A stretch of 64,000 nt of DNA from Platanthera guangdongensis (lineage: Eukaryota > Streptophyta > Magnoliopsida > Asparagales > Orchidaceae): contig CM077166.1 of the NCBI GenBank assembly GCA_039583875.1, positions 79,854,564-79,918,563 of the forward strand, read 5' to 3'. The position numbers were made by a program, and so were the translations under genes. The notes under the pieces are model-generated. The model did no database searches, had not been told where the DNA came from, and saw only the letters and a list, made by a program, of their open reading frames with translations. Positions 33,691-44,420 of the stretch are shown piece by piece; position 1 is the stretch's first letter, and each line of letters starts with the position of its first letter.

Positions 33691-34602
33691 CTGGACTGAT
33701 ATCTGCTCAGTCCAGCAAAGTGGACTCAGAGAAATATCTGAGTCAGTTGTTTTTATTTTTCTTAAACATTCTGTATTCACTTCCTGTAGGATTCAGTTTA
33801 TCTGAATCTGAGTGTAGGGCACTTTGTGCCTGAGGTAGGTGACTAATTAGTCACTGAGGTAGGTGCCCTATTGGGGTACTGAGGTAGGATCCAAGTGTGG
33901 ATCTGAGTTGTCGGGCTTAATTGCCTGAGGTAAGAGAGTGTTGCTCTCAGAGGTAGGATCCAAGTGTGGATCTAAGGTAGGGTTGTCCACCCAGCCTAAG
34001 TGTAGGGCCTTGTGCCTGAAGTATGTGACTGGAGAGTCAATGAGCTATAGGTGATAAGTGTGTCACTGAGTTGTAGGCCTTGGAGGAGGCGGATCTATAG
34101 GTACCTGGAAGGGTACTTAGTTGTTGGAGTACTACAGCACTCTGATAGTATAGTTGTGTGCCTGAAGCTCTAGGACTGAAGAGCCTGAGTTATAAGCCTT
34201 AGAAATAAGGCTGAGGTATGCGATTAGTGGATCACTGAGCCGTAGGAGCTCTGCAGGGCTCTGAGGTAGGAACACTAGTAGTTCTGAGTTTCGATTCTAT
34301 GAAGAATATATGTGCATGGCTGAGGGCCTGAGGTGTAAGCTCTGAGGAGAATATTGGTGGAGTTTGTGCCTAGTACAATAAATAAGTTGGATAAGTGAGA
34401 GGGAACGTGAATGTACCACATTGGGGAACCACTATAAATATTTGTGTTTGTTGTGGTGCTCGATTTTTTCTTATTGTGGGATCTAAGGACAAGCTCTAGT
34501 TAGACTAACTTGAAATCACCAAAAAATTAATACAACTTCAAAGACCTATTCACCCCCCCCCCCCTCTATGTGATTAGCTAACCTTCAGTTAAGCAACTTT
34601 CA
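33690..34602 (+). repeat. SIRE-type (D-like) LTR fragment, plus orientation
   Basis: Contains the hairpin-module array with TGAGGTAGG linkers (33780-34350), a GGGGAACCACTATAAATA region (34424-34440), a CCTATTCACCCCC tract and the LTR end ...CTTTCA at 34602. Each part has a counterpart in the D LTR (38280-38809). Its 5' U3 part is missing or belongs to the sequence on the left. No primer-binding site follows. Confidence 0.6.
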
Positions 34603-36592
34603 CATTATAACTCAGGCTTACAATACAGATCTCACCAGATCTAACTCTCAGCCTTTATAAACTACGCTTACAACAAAGATCTTAACCAGATCCTACAGAG
34701 AATGAATTTGATATTGAAATGGATTAGACTCCAAAGATTGATTCTCTTAGTCTACAGCTTCTTGAACTGAGAGAATCTCAACCGAATTTTCTTTTCAGCA
34801 ACAAGGATGAAGCTCTTTCAGAATTTGATGCTTGTGCTGGAATCGACTCAGAAACTAATTCTGATCGTGCTGATGAAGAGGGAAGATCAAGAAAGATGGT
34901 CTTCAATCAGCTAAATAATTTTTGTAGAAATTAAACTGCTCTGCCTCTCCTTCTGTCGTGATAAAACCCTGGACTGATTTCTTCCTCACAGATCCAGAAA
35001 TTAACCTTCGGGTTAGGCTCTGCTTGGATCTTGAAGCAACTTTAGTTAAGGCTTACCTTGACTGATTCTTCTTCCTTAGAGAAATCCTCTGATTATGTTT
35101 TTGCAAATGTTGATTGCAGTAGCTAACTCAGAGATCCTTCAGATTTGTTGAATTGAAGCTTTTGTCTATGCAATAATGGTGGGAAAAGAAGATGAAGTCC
35201 AGATCCTCTTTTTCGAAATGAATTAATCGCTCAAAATTATGTCTCGATCCATATCTCCTTCTCTATTTATAATCCCGTCATCCAGAAAGATGATTGATGC
35301 ATGTCATTGCTTTAATGGCTGATTATATTCTTAGTTTTATAGATTGAGACTGACGATGACATTAGTGATGAGTTGTAGCTCTTCCATGGTCATTTTGAAC
35401 TTTGTTCACTTTTGCTGACTTTGCTGATGTCAACTATTCTGGACTTAGAAAATAGACAAGTACCCATGAGTTGAGTGCGTTGAGTAAACAAGCTTTACTC
35501 AACGAATCTGGACTTAAAAAATTTCCTGCTCTGCTAGGCGTTGAGTGAGTAAGCTCCACTCAATGCTTTTTAACTTAGTCAACTTCTCAGCTTGTCCATG
35601 CATTGAGATTGTTGAGTGTAAAAGCTTCACTCAACTCTTTTTGCATTAACTTGATCTTCAGCCCTTTGTGCAACTATGGTGTTGAGATCATTGAGTCTAT
35701 AAGCTTCACTCAACGATTCTTGACTTAGAATAATTTTGCTCTACATGAAGGCGTTGAGAGCATTGAGTGTATAAGCTTCACTCATTGCTTTATAGTTAGC
35801 CAAATCTCCTTCTGTCTGAAGGCGTTGAGTGAGCTGCCTCACTCAACGCTATGTCTTTGACTATGAAATTTGGCATTGAGTGCGTTGAGTGTATAAGCTT
35901 TAGTCAATGATTCTGGACTTAGAAAAATTCAGCTATGCATGATGGTATTTAGTGTGTTCACTACACTCAATACTTTCTACCTTTGGCATTTACAGTAGTA
36001 GTATGACTCAATGCTTTCTCCCTTTGGCGTTGAGTGCGCTGACATCACTCAACGTTATTGGACTTAGACAGAATTTTTTTCTTTCTTCCAAGGCTTTGAC
36101 TGAATCAACGTGGTGTTGAGTGAACTGGCTTCACTCAATGCTTTTGGACTTAGTCGAATTTCTTTGACATATTTGCTTTGTCTTTGACAGAACTAGCATG
36201 ACTCAACGCTTTTGGCTATAAGGCATTTAGTGAGTTGACTTTAGTCAATGCCTGTGGACTTTGCCACTTTTCTGCCTTGCCAACACTTAAAGCTTTGACT
36301 GCAGACTTCTCTTAGCACTATTAACTGTCTGGCGTTTAGTGAACTGGCTTCACTCAATACCTATGGACTTAGTCATTTTTCTTCACTGTCACTGGCTCCT
36401 AGTTCATCTAGCACTGAGTGAGCTTGCTTCACTCAATTCCTGTGGACTTAGGAAGTTTCCTGCCTTTCCAGTCAGCTCCTGGTTCATCTAGCGTTGCATG
36501 AACTTAAACATACATCAAATATAACTATGTGTATGCCATTAACTTATTTGACTTCTTACAAATCTCGGACATTGAGATCAATGGACCCAACA
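34603..36592 (-). repeat. D-type SIRE LTR, minus orientation, 3'-truncated
   Basis: The minus strand starts at 36592 with TGTTGGGTCCATTGATC, the same start as the D and B LTRs. It continues through GTTGAGTGA...TTCACTCAACGC repeats (36500-35440) and a TATA box (TTATAAATAG, plus coordinates 35262-35273), and reaches the first hairpin modules, stopping at 34603. The last several hundred bp of an intact D LTR are absent. No PPT precedes its start. Confidence 0.7.
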
Positions 36593-36824
36593 GTGGTGAG
36601 CACATGTATGTGTGTCACCGTTATAACATAAAAGAACCCATGAATGCCCACTTAGGAATGAAAATACATATGTTTGAGGAACCTGCATGTTTTTGTAAAT
36701 GCTTTTTGCCAATATGTTTGGTCTCCTAATTGGATGTTTTATGATTTTAGGTGACTCGGAGTGGTGCAGAGAATTCCCAACATCACCACTCGGTAGAGGG
36801 TAGTGTGCCTAATGATGTGCCTGC
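36593..36824. other. 232-bp spacer between head-to-head D LTRs
   Basis: Sequence between the outward-reading starts of a minus-strand and a plus-strand D LTR. It shows no retroelement motif, PPT or ORF of note. Its ends are loosely inverted (GTGAGCACATG on the left; the complement of the right end reads GCAGGCACATC). It may be old flanking DNA or the remnant of an internal region. Confidence 0.5.
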
Positions 36825-38809
36825 TATTGGGTCCATTGATTACAATGTCCCAGATTTGAAGAAGGTAAATAGGAAAATGGTATACACATGTTTGTATCTG
36901 ATGCATGCTATAAGTTCTATATATATATATGTGTTTACTTATTACACTGATTAGACAGGTTGTCTAAGTAACAATGACAGGTGGACACATGGAAGAATGC
37001 TAACAAGGCAGAAATCTATCCAAGTCCCCAAGCATTGATTGACGACAGTTCACTAAATTCCAGATGGCCTTAAGTATTGAATAAAGACTAGACAGTCAAA
37101 GACTCAGCATTGCCAAGGAAGAAATCTTGTTAATTCCAAAAGCATTGAGTGAAGGCAGTTCACTAAACGCCTAGAGCTAGAAGCATTGAGGGAAGGCAGT
37201 TCACTAAACGCCTAGGGATAGATGCATTGAGCTAAGCCCAAAAAGTCAAAGCTTCTGAGAATCAGAGAAAAATTCTGGCTAAGTCTACAAGGATCGAGTA
37301 AGGATAGCTCACTCGATGCCAGAAAAGCAGAAGCGCACAGTGGATCTCATACTGTCAAAGCCACAGAAGATGTCGATAGAAAATCTGTCGAAGTCCAGAA
37401 GCATTGAGTGAAGGCATTTCACTCAACGCCAACTCAACAGAAATTCAACCAAATACAAAAGCATTGAGTGAAGGCTGTTTACTCAACACCTCAGTGAGAT
37501 GGCGGGCAAAGGCAAAAAGAGTTAAGTCTAGAAGTTTCACTCGACGCCTTCATACTGAGAAAATCGGCTAAGTATAAATGCATTGAGTGATGAATGTTAA
37601 CTCAATGCCTAATCTATTAGACAACTAAAAGTCTATATTTGTTAAGTGAAGACTGATCACTCAACATCTGGTGCTGCAAAAATTGGCCTAAGTGTTTTGG
37701 CGTTGAGTGACAAGGCTTCACTTAATGCCTATGCCTGAAATTGGCAAGTCCATAGAAGCTGAGTCATGATGATGTCAGTAATAATTCAAATGTTGCGGGA
37801 AGTGAACAGTACACGACAAATGGAGCTACTTTCCTATTGTACTACATTTAATGCGATTTTAAAGTTATAGCTACCAAGTCCAGGTGGTCTCATTACTCTA
37901 AGAGCCATTGGACTACAGAATAAAAAAGAACGAAATTATAGAAGAAGAACTTTAACTTTTTGAAAGTGCTGAACTTCATCTCTTCCTCTCAACTGAGTAG
38001 TAGAGCTTGAAGAAATAATTCATTCTTCTGATCTGAAAGTTCAAGAAAGATAGTTGATGATCTACTCATCTCCAACATCAAGTTCAGAGAGCTTTCTCTC
38101 TGAGTTAGAAGTTGCAGCACAAGCTAACCCGAGCTGTAGTGTCTTCACAGCCCAATCAGAACTACTCCTGAAGATACATTCCTGGTGCTGTGAAGAGAGG
38201 AGGACTGAGTCATCTCAGTTCAGGAAGAGAAAGACAGAGTTTGTTTCACTAGTGTCTTACATCAACAACAACTATTTTCACTCTGTAGGATCTTAACAGA
38301 TCTAAGTTGTATGCCTAAATCATAAAGGCTGAGTGGTAGGGCATGTGTGCCTGAGGTAGGATCTGGTTCAGATCTGATGTAGGAGGGTCATTCCCTGTGA
38401 GTTGTAGGGCTATCCTCCTAGCCTAAGTTATAAGACTTTAAGATACGTCTGAGGAATGTGATCTGTGGATCCCTGAGCTATAGGAGCCTGCTCTAACTGG
38501 TAGGGCCTTGGGCCTTAGGTAGGACTTGGAGGAGTCCGAGAGATCCTGAGGGATCTGAGTTGTAAGCTCATTGACCCGAGTTTAGAGAAGTTGTCTTATC
38601 TAACAATCTGTTAGAAAGGTGGGAGGGACAGTGGATGTACCGATAATTTGGCAAACCACTATAAATTACATGTATGCTGGTTATGTAATGTTGAAAGCTA
38701 ACTTAAAAAAAATCATAACACACCAAAGAATAGAGTTTACTCAAAAAGACCAAAAAAACCTATTCACCCTCTATAGGTGATTAGCTACTCTTAAAACTAA
38801 AGACTTTCA
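36825..38809 (+). repeat. 5' LTR of element D
   Basis: About 1985 bp. It starts TATTGGGTCCATTG (TG changed to TA) and ends ...CTTTCA. U3 contains about ten hyphenated palindromes of the type GCATTGAGTGAAGGCAGTTC / TCACTCAACGCC between 37010 and 37730. The hairpin-module array is at 38280-38600 and the CCTATTCACC tract near 38760. I find no clear TATA box between 37740 and 38000 in this copy; the minus-strand D LTR has one. Confidence 0.75.
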
Positions 38810-38811
38810 AG

Positions 38812-38844
38812 TGACATCAGAGGGAGGTTACTCAAAAAGGAATT
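38812..38844 (+). other. Degenerate primer-binding site and leader start of D
   Basis: TGACATCAGAGG is two to three changes away from TGGTATCAGAGC and starts directly after the LTR end. Twenty-one bases later element B begins. Confidence 0.65.
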
Positions 38845-38984
38845 TTTTGGGTACATTGTAAAATGTGTAGCAAATTTGGAGAAGCCTCACCTAACTCAAT
38901 GATATATATCAATGTGTATTTGATGTTGTGTTGAGTTTCAATGTGCAGGTTAAGGAAATACAGAAAACGTTTCTAAGTACAAGT

Positions 38985-39529
38985 GTCGACACTTGACAAA
39001 AATTGTGTCGACACTTGGGAAGAGCTGTGTCGACACCAAGAGCCAGATTGTGTCGACACACAGAAAATCTGTCGACAACAACTATGTCGACAAGAAGGAC
39101 TTGTGTCGACACATTCCAGAATTCTATCGACAACACTTGTGTCGACACACAGGACTTGTGTCGACACACTCCAGAATTTTGTCGACATCAACTTTGTCGA
39201 GACTAGAAGCTATTGTGTCGACACACAGGTCTTGTGTCGACACATTCCACAGAAGCTGTGTCAAGAAGAAAAAGAAGAGTTGTGTCGGCATTATGTGAGC
39301 TGTGTCGACATCCCCAAGGATTGTGTCGACACATGATCTATTTGTGTCGACACATTAGAAGTATTGTCTTGACATTTTGCTGCTGAGTTAAAGTTCAATG
39401 AAGTTTCAGGTGTCATGACTAGAGACTTGACAGCTGTCACAACCAACAAAGCAGTTACATCTGTTAGAGTTGTCAGAAGGCAGTTAGGAACCGGATCAGC
39501 CGGTAACCTCAAATGGGGTCTATATAAAG
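38985..39529 (+). promoter_or_regulatory. GTGTCGACAC array and TATA box, B LTR
   Basis: I count eleven perfect GTGTCGACAC palindromes and about eight degenerate ones between 38985 and 39360, spaced about 20 bp. CTATATAAAGA follows at 39520-39529. The same block is in the 3' LTR (array 61768-62160, TATA 62323-62332). An enhancer role is inferred. Confidence 0.7.
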
Positions 39530-39862
39530 ACCTATTCTATCAACAAATGGCAATGAACAAGAAGAGACAACCAACAACTAAGAAGAAGAGAAGTTTTCAT
39601 CCAGCAATTAACATGTCTCTAAGGGCTGATCCTGAACAAGTCTGCCAGAAGAATTCAGAGCCACATCTAAATAGAAGAAGGAAGATGATTGAAGATCATC
39701 TCCATAAAGATCAACCTTACTTTGTTCAAATTCAAGAAGCTTTGAAGAAGCTAAGACAAGTTGGATCTAAAGCAATCAGATATATAAAGAACTGATCACG
39801 AAACCTTCTACCCATTCTCTCTCTACCTGGGTGAAGGATTTATTTTTTTACAATAAATTTTC

Positions 39863-40150
39863 TCTGTAGGATCTTCTATAGATCTGAGTGTAGGAGAGTT
39901 AACTCTCTGAGTTGTAAGCCTAAATTTATAAAGGCTGAGGTAGGGCTGAGTGCTTGAGGTAGGGGAATCATTTCTCTGAGTTGTAAGCCTGGGAAAAGGC
40001 TGAGGTAGGGATTAATTACCTGAGTTGTAGGAGTGTGGACTCACTCTGAGGTAGGGTTCTCTGGAAGAATCTGAGTTGTAGGACTTGCTGAAGTCTGAGC
40101 TGCAGGGACCTTTCAAGGTTCTGAGTTGTAAGATCTGAGGATCTGAGAAG
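39863..40150 (+). other. Hairpin-module array with GAG(T/G)TGTAGG linkers, B LTR
   Basis: Eleven or twelve consecutive short units, each with complementary ends (for example AGAGTTAACTCT, GCCTAAATTTATAAAGGC, GACTTGCTGAAGTC), are separated by linkers GAGTTGTAGG, GAGTTGTAAG or GAGGTAGG. The array lies downstream of the TATA box, so it would be in the transcript. Related arrays are at 33780-34350, 38280-38600 and 62670-62960. Confidence 0.65.
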
Positions 40151-40418
40151 AAAGAAGTGAGTTAGGCCGAATCTAGTATACTGCTAGATAGGTGAAGGGG
40201 AAAGTGGATGTACCCATCACTTGGGAAACCACTATAAATTTGTGTGTCTTCTGTATTGCTGTTTTGTTTAAATTTGTGCTATGAACTGTGCTGTGATAAA
40301 TATCGCTAAGGCTGTCTAACAAGTAATTTACATTATCTTCCTGAATAAAAAGAATTGAACCTATTCACCCCCCCACCCCTCTAGGTGTTTAAGGTATCTT
40401 GAAATAAATTCGATCAAG

Positions 40419-40430
40419 TGGTATCATAGC
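40419..40430 (+). other. Primer-binding site of element B
   Basis: TGGTATCATAGC is the initiator tRNA-Met site with one change (CAG to CAT). It starts 2 nt after the LTR end. Confidence 0.8.
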
Positions 40431-40495
40431 CAGTTTGCTCAATATGAGACTTAACAGTTTGAGTTGATCTATAAGGCAGTTATCGGTTAGACAAA

Positions 40496-42785
40496 ATGGG
40501 TTCAAGTGAGAATCAGAAGGAATTTGGATCTATGAAACTTCCTATCTGCAGGAAAGAAAATTTTGGCATATGGAAAGAAAGGGTCAGATTGTTCATGGAA
40601 GCATCTGATCCAAGAATTTACATTACAGTGCTAGAAGGGTCATTTATTCCTATGAACATATCAGTTCTTGATGCTAACCTCAAGAATCCAAAGAGTTATT
40701 CAGAAATGACTAAGGAAGAGATAATTCTAGCAACCTTAGATAAGAGGGCACAGAACATAATTGTGAGTGCCATAGATGACTCTACATTTCAGAATCTCGT
40801 CCATTGCAAAACCTCCAAGGAGATGTGAGACACCTTGATTGTCTACATGGAGGGAACAGAAGAAGTGAGAGAGGACAGGAAGTCTATGTTAAATCAAGAG
40901 TATGAAAGTTTTAGACAAGATAAGAAAGTCCGCATAATTGAATGCTATAAGAAATTCTTTAGAATTATTAATGTGCTAATGACTTATGGAAGAGTCTTTA
41001 GCACTTATGAATTAAATGAAAAGTTTCTCAAATCTTTAACCAACGATTGGGATACTAAAATATGTTCCATTAGAGAGGTGGCCAGGCTTGCAAAAACACC
41101 TCCACCAACCTTATTTGGAAAACTGTTATCCTATGAGATGCAGCTCACATCCAGAAAGGAGGAGGAGAAAAGCAATAAGTCTGAATATAGAGAGAAGTCA
41201 GTTGCTTTTAAGGTTGAAGCCACAAGAAAGGGCTGGAGAAAGTCACCTTCTCCTCCCAAGAGAATGGCTGAAGTTGAATCTCAAGATTCTGACATCAACA
41301 CTTCAGACAGTCACAAATTTGATGAAAACTTTGCTTCCTTCACAAGGCAGTTCCAAAGGTTCATGAAGAAGAAGAAATAGAGAACAAAGCCATCTTCATC
41401 CTTCTCCAAGGATGACTATTACAAGAAGAAGAAAACATCTAAGGATGACAGGTATGTCTCTAATCCCAGTAAACAAACTTCTTCTAAAATTATTTGTTAT
41501 TGTTGCAACAGGTCAGGACATGTCATAGCAGATTGTCCTGATAAAAGAAAGGAATCTAAAGATAAAAAGATGCAACAAAATAAGGTCAAGAAGGAGAGAT
41601 CCTTTGTTGCAAAGAAGCAGAAGAGTTGGACAGACTCATCATCATCAGAATCAAGAGAAGTGACTGAAGCTGAAGCCGAAGCTTATATAGGATTGTTCAC
41701 TACTAAAGAGGATTCAGTAGAGTCTGAGTTCTCGCAACTACTGGACACAATAAATGGGGTTGAAGATCATCATTGCAAAGGGCTGATGGCTTTGACTGAG
41801 GAAGATCAGTGCCAAGATCATCCTGGTCCCATTAAAGTAAACAACCTTTCTTCAATTTCAAATTATTATACTGGATCAAACTCAGAAGCATCTACATCAA
41901 GAGATGTGGATGGTTTTGAATCTGAAGGGGATGTTCATCAACTTATTTATGAGTATGGTGATCTGCTGCAAGAACTCAAGAGAAGCAGAAATCTTGTCAA
42001 AAACCAAGCTGAGGAAATTACATCTCTTAAATTGGCTGCATCAGATTCAGCAAAAATGCTGGATTTGAAGTTGAATGAAATTGCCAAACTAAAAAATATA
42101 ACTTTTATTCAGATGAGTCAATTACATTCAAAAATGATCAAATCAAGAGTCTGGAAGTCAGACTTCAAAGAGAGAGGGAACTTGTGGCTAAATTCTCCAA
42201 GCTAAAGTCAGTCTTACACTTGATTGATTATTTCACTCTCCAAAAGGGTAAGACAGGATTAGGCTTCAAGGGAAGAACTAGGGCATCTAATACTAAAGGA
42301 AAAGGCAATGCCCCAGTTCAGCTACTAGCCTTTAAACCTCATATTGCTTTCAGGAAAGTGATGCAGCCTACTAACATGTATGACATGACATTACACATGG
42401 TCACAGTAAGCCTGAAAATCTGAATGATAAGGGTGTAAATGCCAATAGGGAAGCCCATGTACAAACACATTATGATCTTCAGGAATCATCAATGTTTGAT
42501 GCATCAGCCCCAACACTCAAGAAAAGGACCACTGTACGTACAATTTTAAGGTCTGCTGACAGCAATGCTGTTAAGTCTGTACCTAAAAGAAGATACAATA
42601 GATATGAGTGCTGGTGTTGTGGTAAAGTGGGCCATTATGCCATTGATTGTTGGCACAATAATACTGTCAGGAAGAATGCCCGCTTACCTATCAGAAAGGC
42701 TACAGGCAAGCATGTCAATTTTCAGTCTAACCTGAACCTAGAACCCAATAATTATTGGGGTTCTAAGGTTAGTAATTTTATTTGA
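40496..42785 (+). pseudogene. Gag of element B, two zinc knuckles
   Basis: The start ATG at 40496 opens a SIRE-like gag (MKLPICRKENFGIWKERVRLFMEA; later FLKSLTNDWDTKICSIREV). In-frame stops are at 40826 (TGA) and 41378 (TAG). The first CCHC knuckle (CYCCNRSGHVIADC) is at 41495-41536, followed by an acidic stretch and a coiled-coil-like segment (41940-42120). After a frameshift near 42150 the second knuckle (CWCCGKVGHYAIDC) is at 42609-42650. Gag would package the RNA. It ends at a TGA (42783-42785) directly before protease. Confidence 0.8.
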
Positions 42786-43267
42786 TGCAGGTGAGTCCAA
42801 GTGGTCATACCCCAATATGGTACTTGGACAGTGGATGTTCCAGACACATGACTGGAATAAGAGGGATGCTGAAGGACTACTCTCCCATAGAGAATGGACC
42901 CAAAATGATCTTTGGTGGATCTAAAAAGGGGGTCATCAAAGGGTTTGGTAACATTTCCAATAGTTCCATCACTATCACCCAAGTGGCTTATGTGAAAGGT
43001 TTGAAACATAACTTAATATGTATAAGCCAACTGAGTGATCTTGGTTATGACACCTCTTTTATTAGGAATGGCTGTCAAATTAGAAGGACAAGTTATCAAG
43101 AGGTCATCTTGTCAGGTTATAGAAAAGGAAATGTTTACTGTCTTAACTTTGATTGTGAGAATAAGAACTTTCCTATTTGTCTAGTTGCAGATGAGAAAGC
43201 TTCTCATTGTGTTAAATGTCATAAGAGGCTTTCTCACCTGAACTACAAGTCAATAGGCCAAATATAG
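42782..43267 (+). pseudogene. Protease and pre-integrase region of element B
   Basis: The protease active site WYLDSGCSRHMTG is intact at about 42821-42859, followed by the SIRE-type block MIFGGSKKGVIKGFGNIS and KGLKHNLICISQL. A GAG-pre-integrase region with CHKRLSHLN follows. The frame (161 codons) ends in TAG at 43265-43267; downstream the same frame continues in integrase. The frame is -1 relative to the end of gag. Confidence 0.8.
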
Positions 43268-44182
43268 AGTATGGAGTTAGTGAAGAATGGTCCTCAGGTC
43301 AAGTGCATCCCGGAGGGTATGTGTTCAGCTTGTCAAAAAGGCAAACAAACCAAAACCTCCTTCCATAGTCTTCATAAAAAAGACTCAGTGAGGTGTTTGT
43401 ACCTCCTGCATATGGATCTATTTTTTCCTATGCCATTTCTTAGTCTAGGTAGGAAAGTCTACACATTTGTGGTTGTAGATGACTATTCTAGATTTAAATG
43501 AGTTTTCTTCCTGAGTAAGAAATCTAAAACCCCTACTGTCTTGCACAATTTTGTTAGACAAATTCAGAATGATCTTAACAGTTTAGTGGTCAAAATCAGA
43601 AGTGACCGTGGGACTGAATTTCAGTCTAAATGCATGACAAGATTTTGTGAAGAACTAGGGATTCATCAAGAGTACTCCTCACCTAGAACTCCCCAGCAAA
43701 ATAGTATTGCTGAAAGAAAGAATAGGACTCTTATTGAGGCTGGTAGAACCCTACTAAGTGACACTTCTTTCCCAGAAAATTTCTGGGCTGAGGTAGTAAA
43801 CACTGCATGTCATGTTCTCAATAGGGCTTCCATCACCAAAAGCCACAAGAAGACACCCTATGAGATTTTGAAAGGCAGAAAACCAAATTTAGCTTATTTT
43901 AGAATCTTTGGTAGCAAGTATTTTGTTCTTAATAATGGAAAACACTATTTAACTAAGTTTCCTGCCAAATCCCAAGAAGGGATATTTGTTGGGTACAATA
44001 ATAGTAGTAGGGCATACAGAGTCTACAACTTGACTACTCAAGTTGTAGAAGAATCTGTCCATATAGTTTTTGATGAAACTAAGCTAATCAACTTTGAGCT
44101 GTCTAGTACTTCTTGTAGCTCTACAGGTTTGAAGGAAAAGATGTACAAGCTAACCATTAGGGAAGACCAACCTGCAAGGTAG
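43268..44182 (+). pseudogene. Integrase of element B
   Basis: The zinc-binding Cys pair (CSACQKGKQT) is near 43325. The core residues are the first Asp (HMDLFFPM, about 43411), the second Asp (RSDRGTEFQS, about 43602) and the Glu (NSIAERKNRT, about 43710), then the C-terminal block EGIFVGY...RAYRVYN...EESVHIVFDE. Stops at 43265 and 43499 (TGA) interrupt it; from 43541 it is open for 213 codons in the same frame. Confidence 0.85.
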
Positions 44183-44420
44183 GATGAAGAAAATGATGGA
44201 TGCTTTACAGGGGGAGTACAAGACCCACAAGTTGATGAAGAGGACAATGAAGTACAACATGGTGTGGTGATTGGAGAAAATCAAGGTGTAGATGGAGCAA
44301 GAACATGGTGCTCAGACAAGGAGCAAGAACATGAACACAGTCCTTTGCTCAAGTTTCCTATCCCAGATGGAACCCAAGAAATTTGAAGAAGCCATATAAG
44401 ATCCAAATTGGTTTGATGTC

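Larger units (their letters stand above)
38845..40416 (+). repeat. 5' LTR of element B
   Basis: 1572 bp, start TTTTGGGTACATTG (3' copy: TGTTGGTTACATTGG), end TTCGATCA. It contains the GTGTCGACAC array, a TATA box and a TGAGGTAGG hairpin array. The homologous 3' LTR is 61629-63213. Confidence 0.85.

Noticed and set aside
36751..36864. Exon-like segment between TTTTAG and GTAAAT, 114 bp and open in phase 0, suggestive of a captured host exon
   Set aside because: The D LTR starts at 36825 by alignment with the inverted D LTR (34603-36592), so the second half is LTR sequence and the apparent splice sites are coincidental.
38985..39360. CRISPR-like array of short regularly spaced repeats
   Set aside because: Repeats are 10-bp palindromes within an LTR U3 in plant DNA, spacers are about 10 bp and degenerate, and the array is duplicated in the other LTR; there is no cas gene context.
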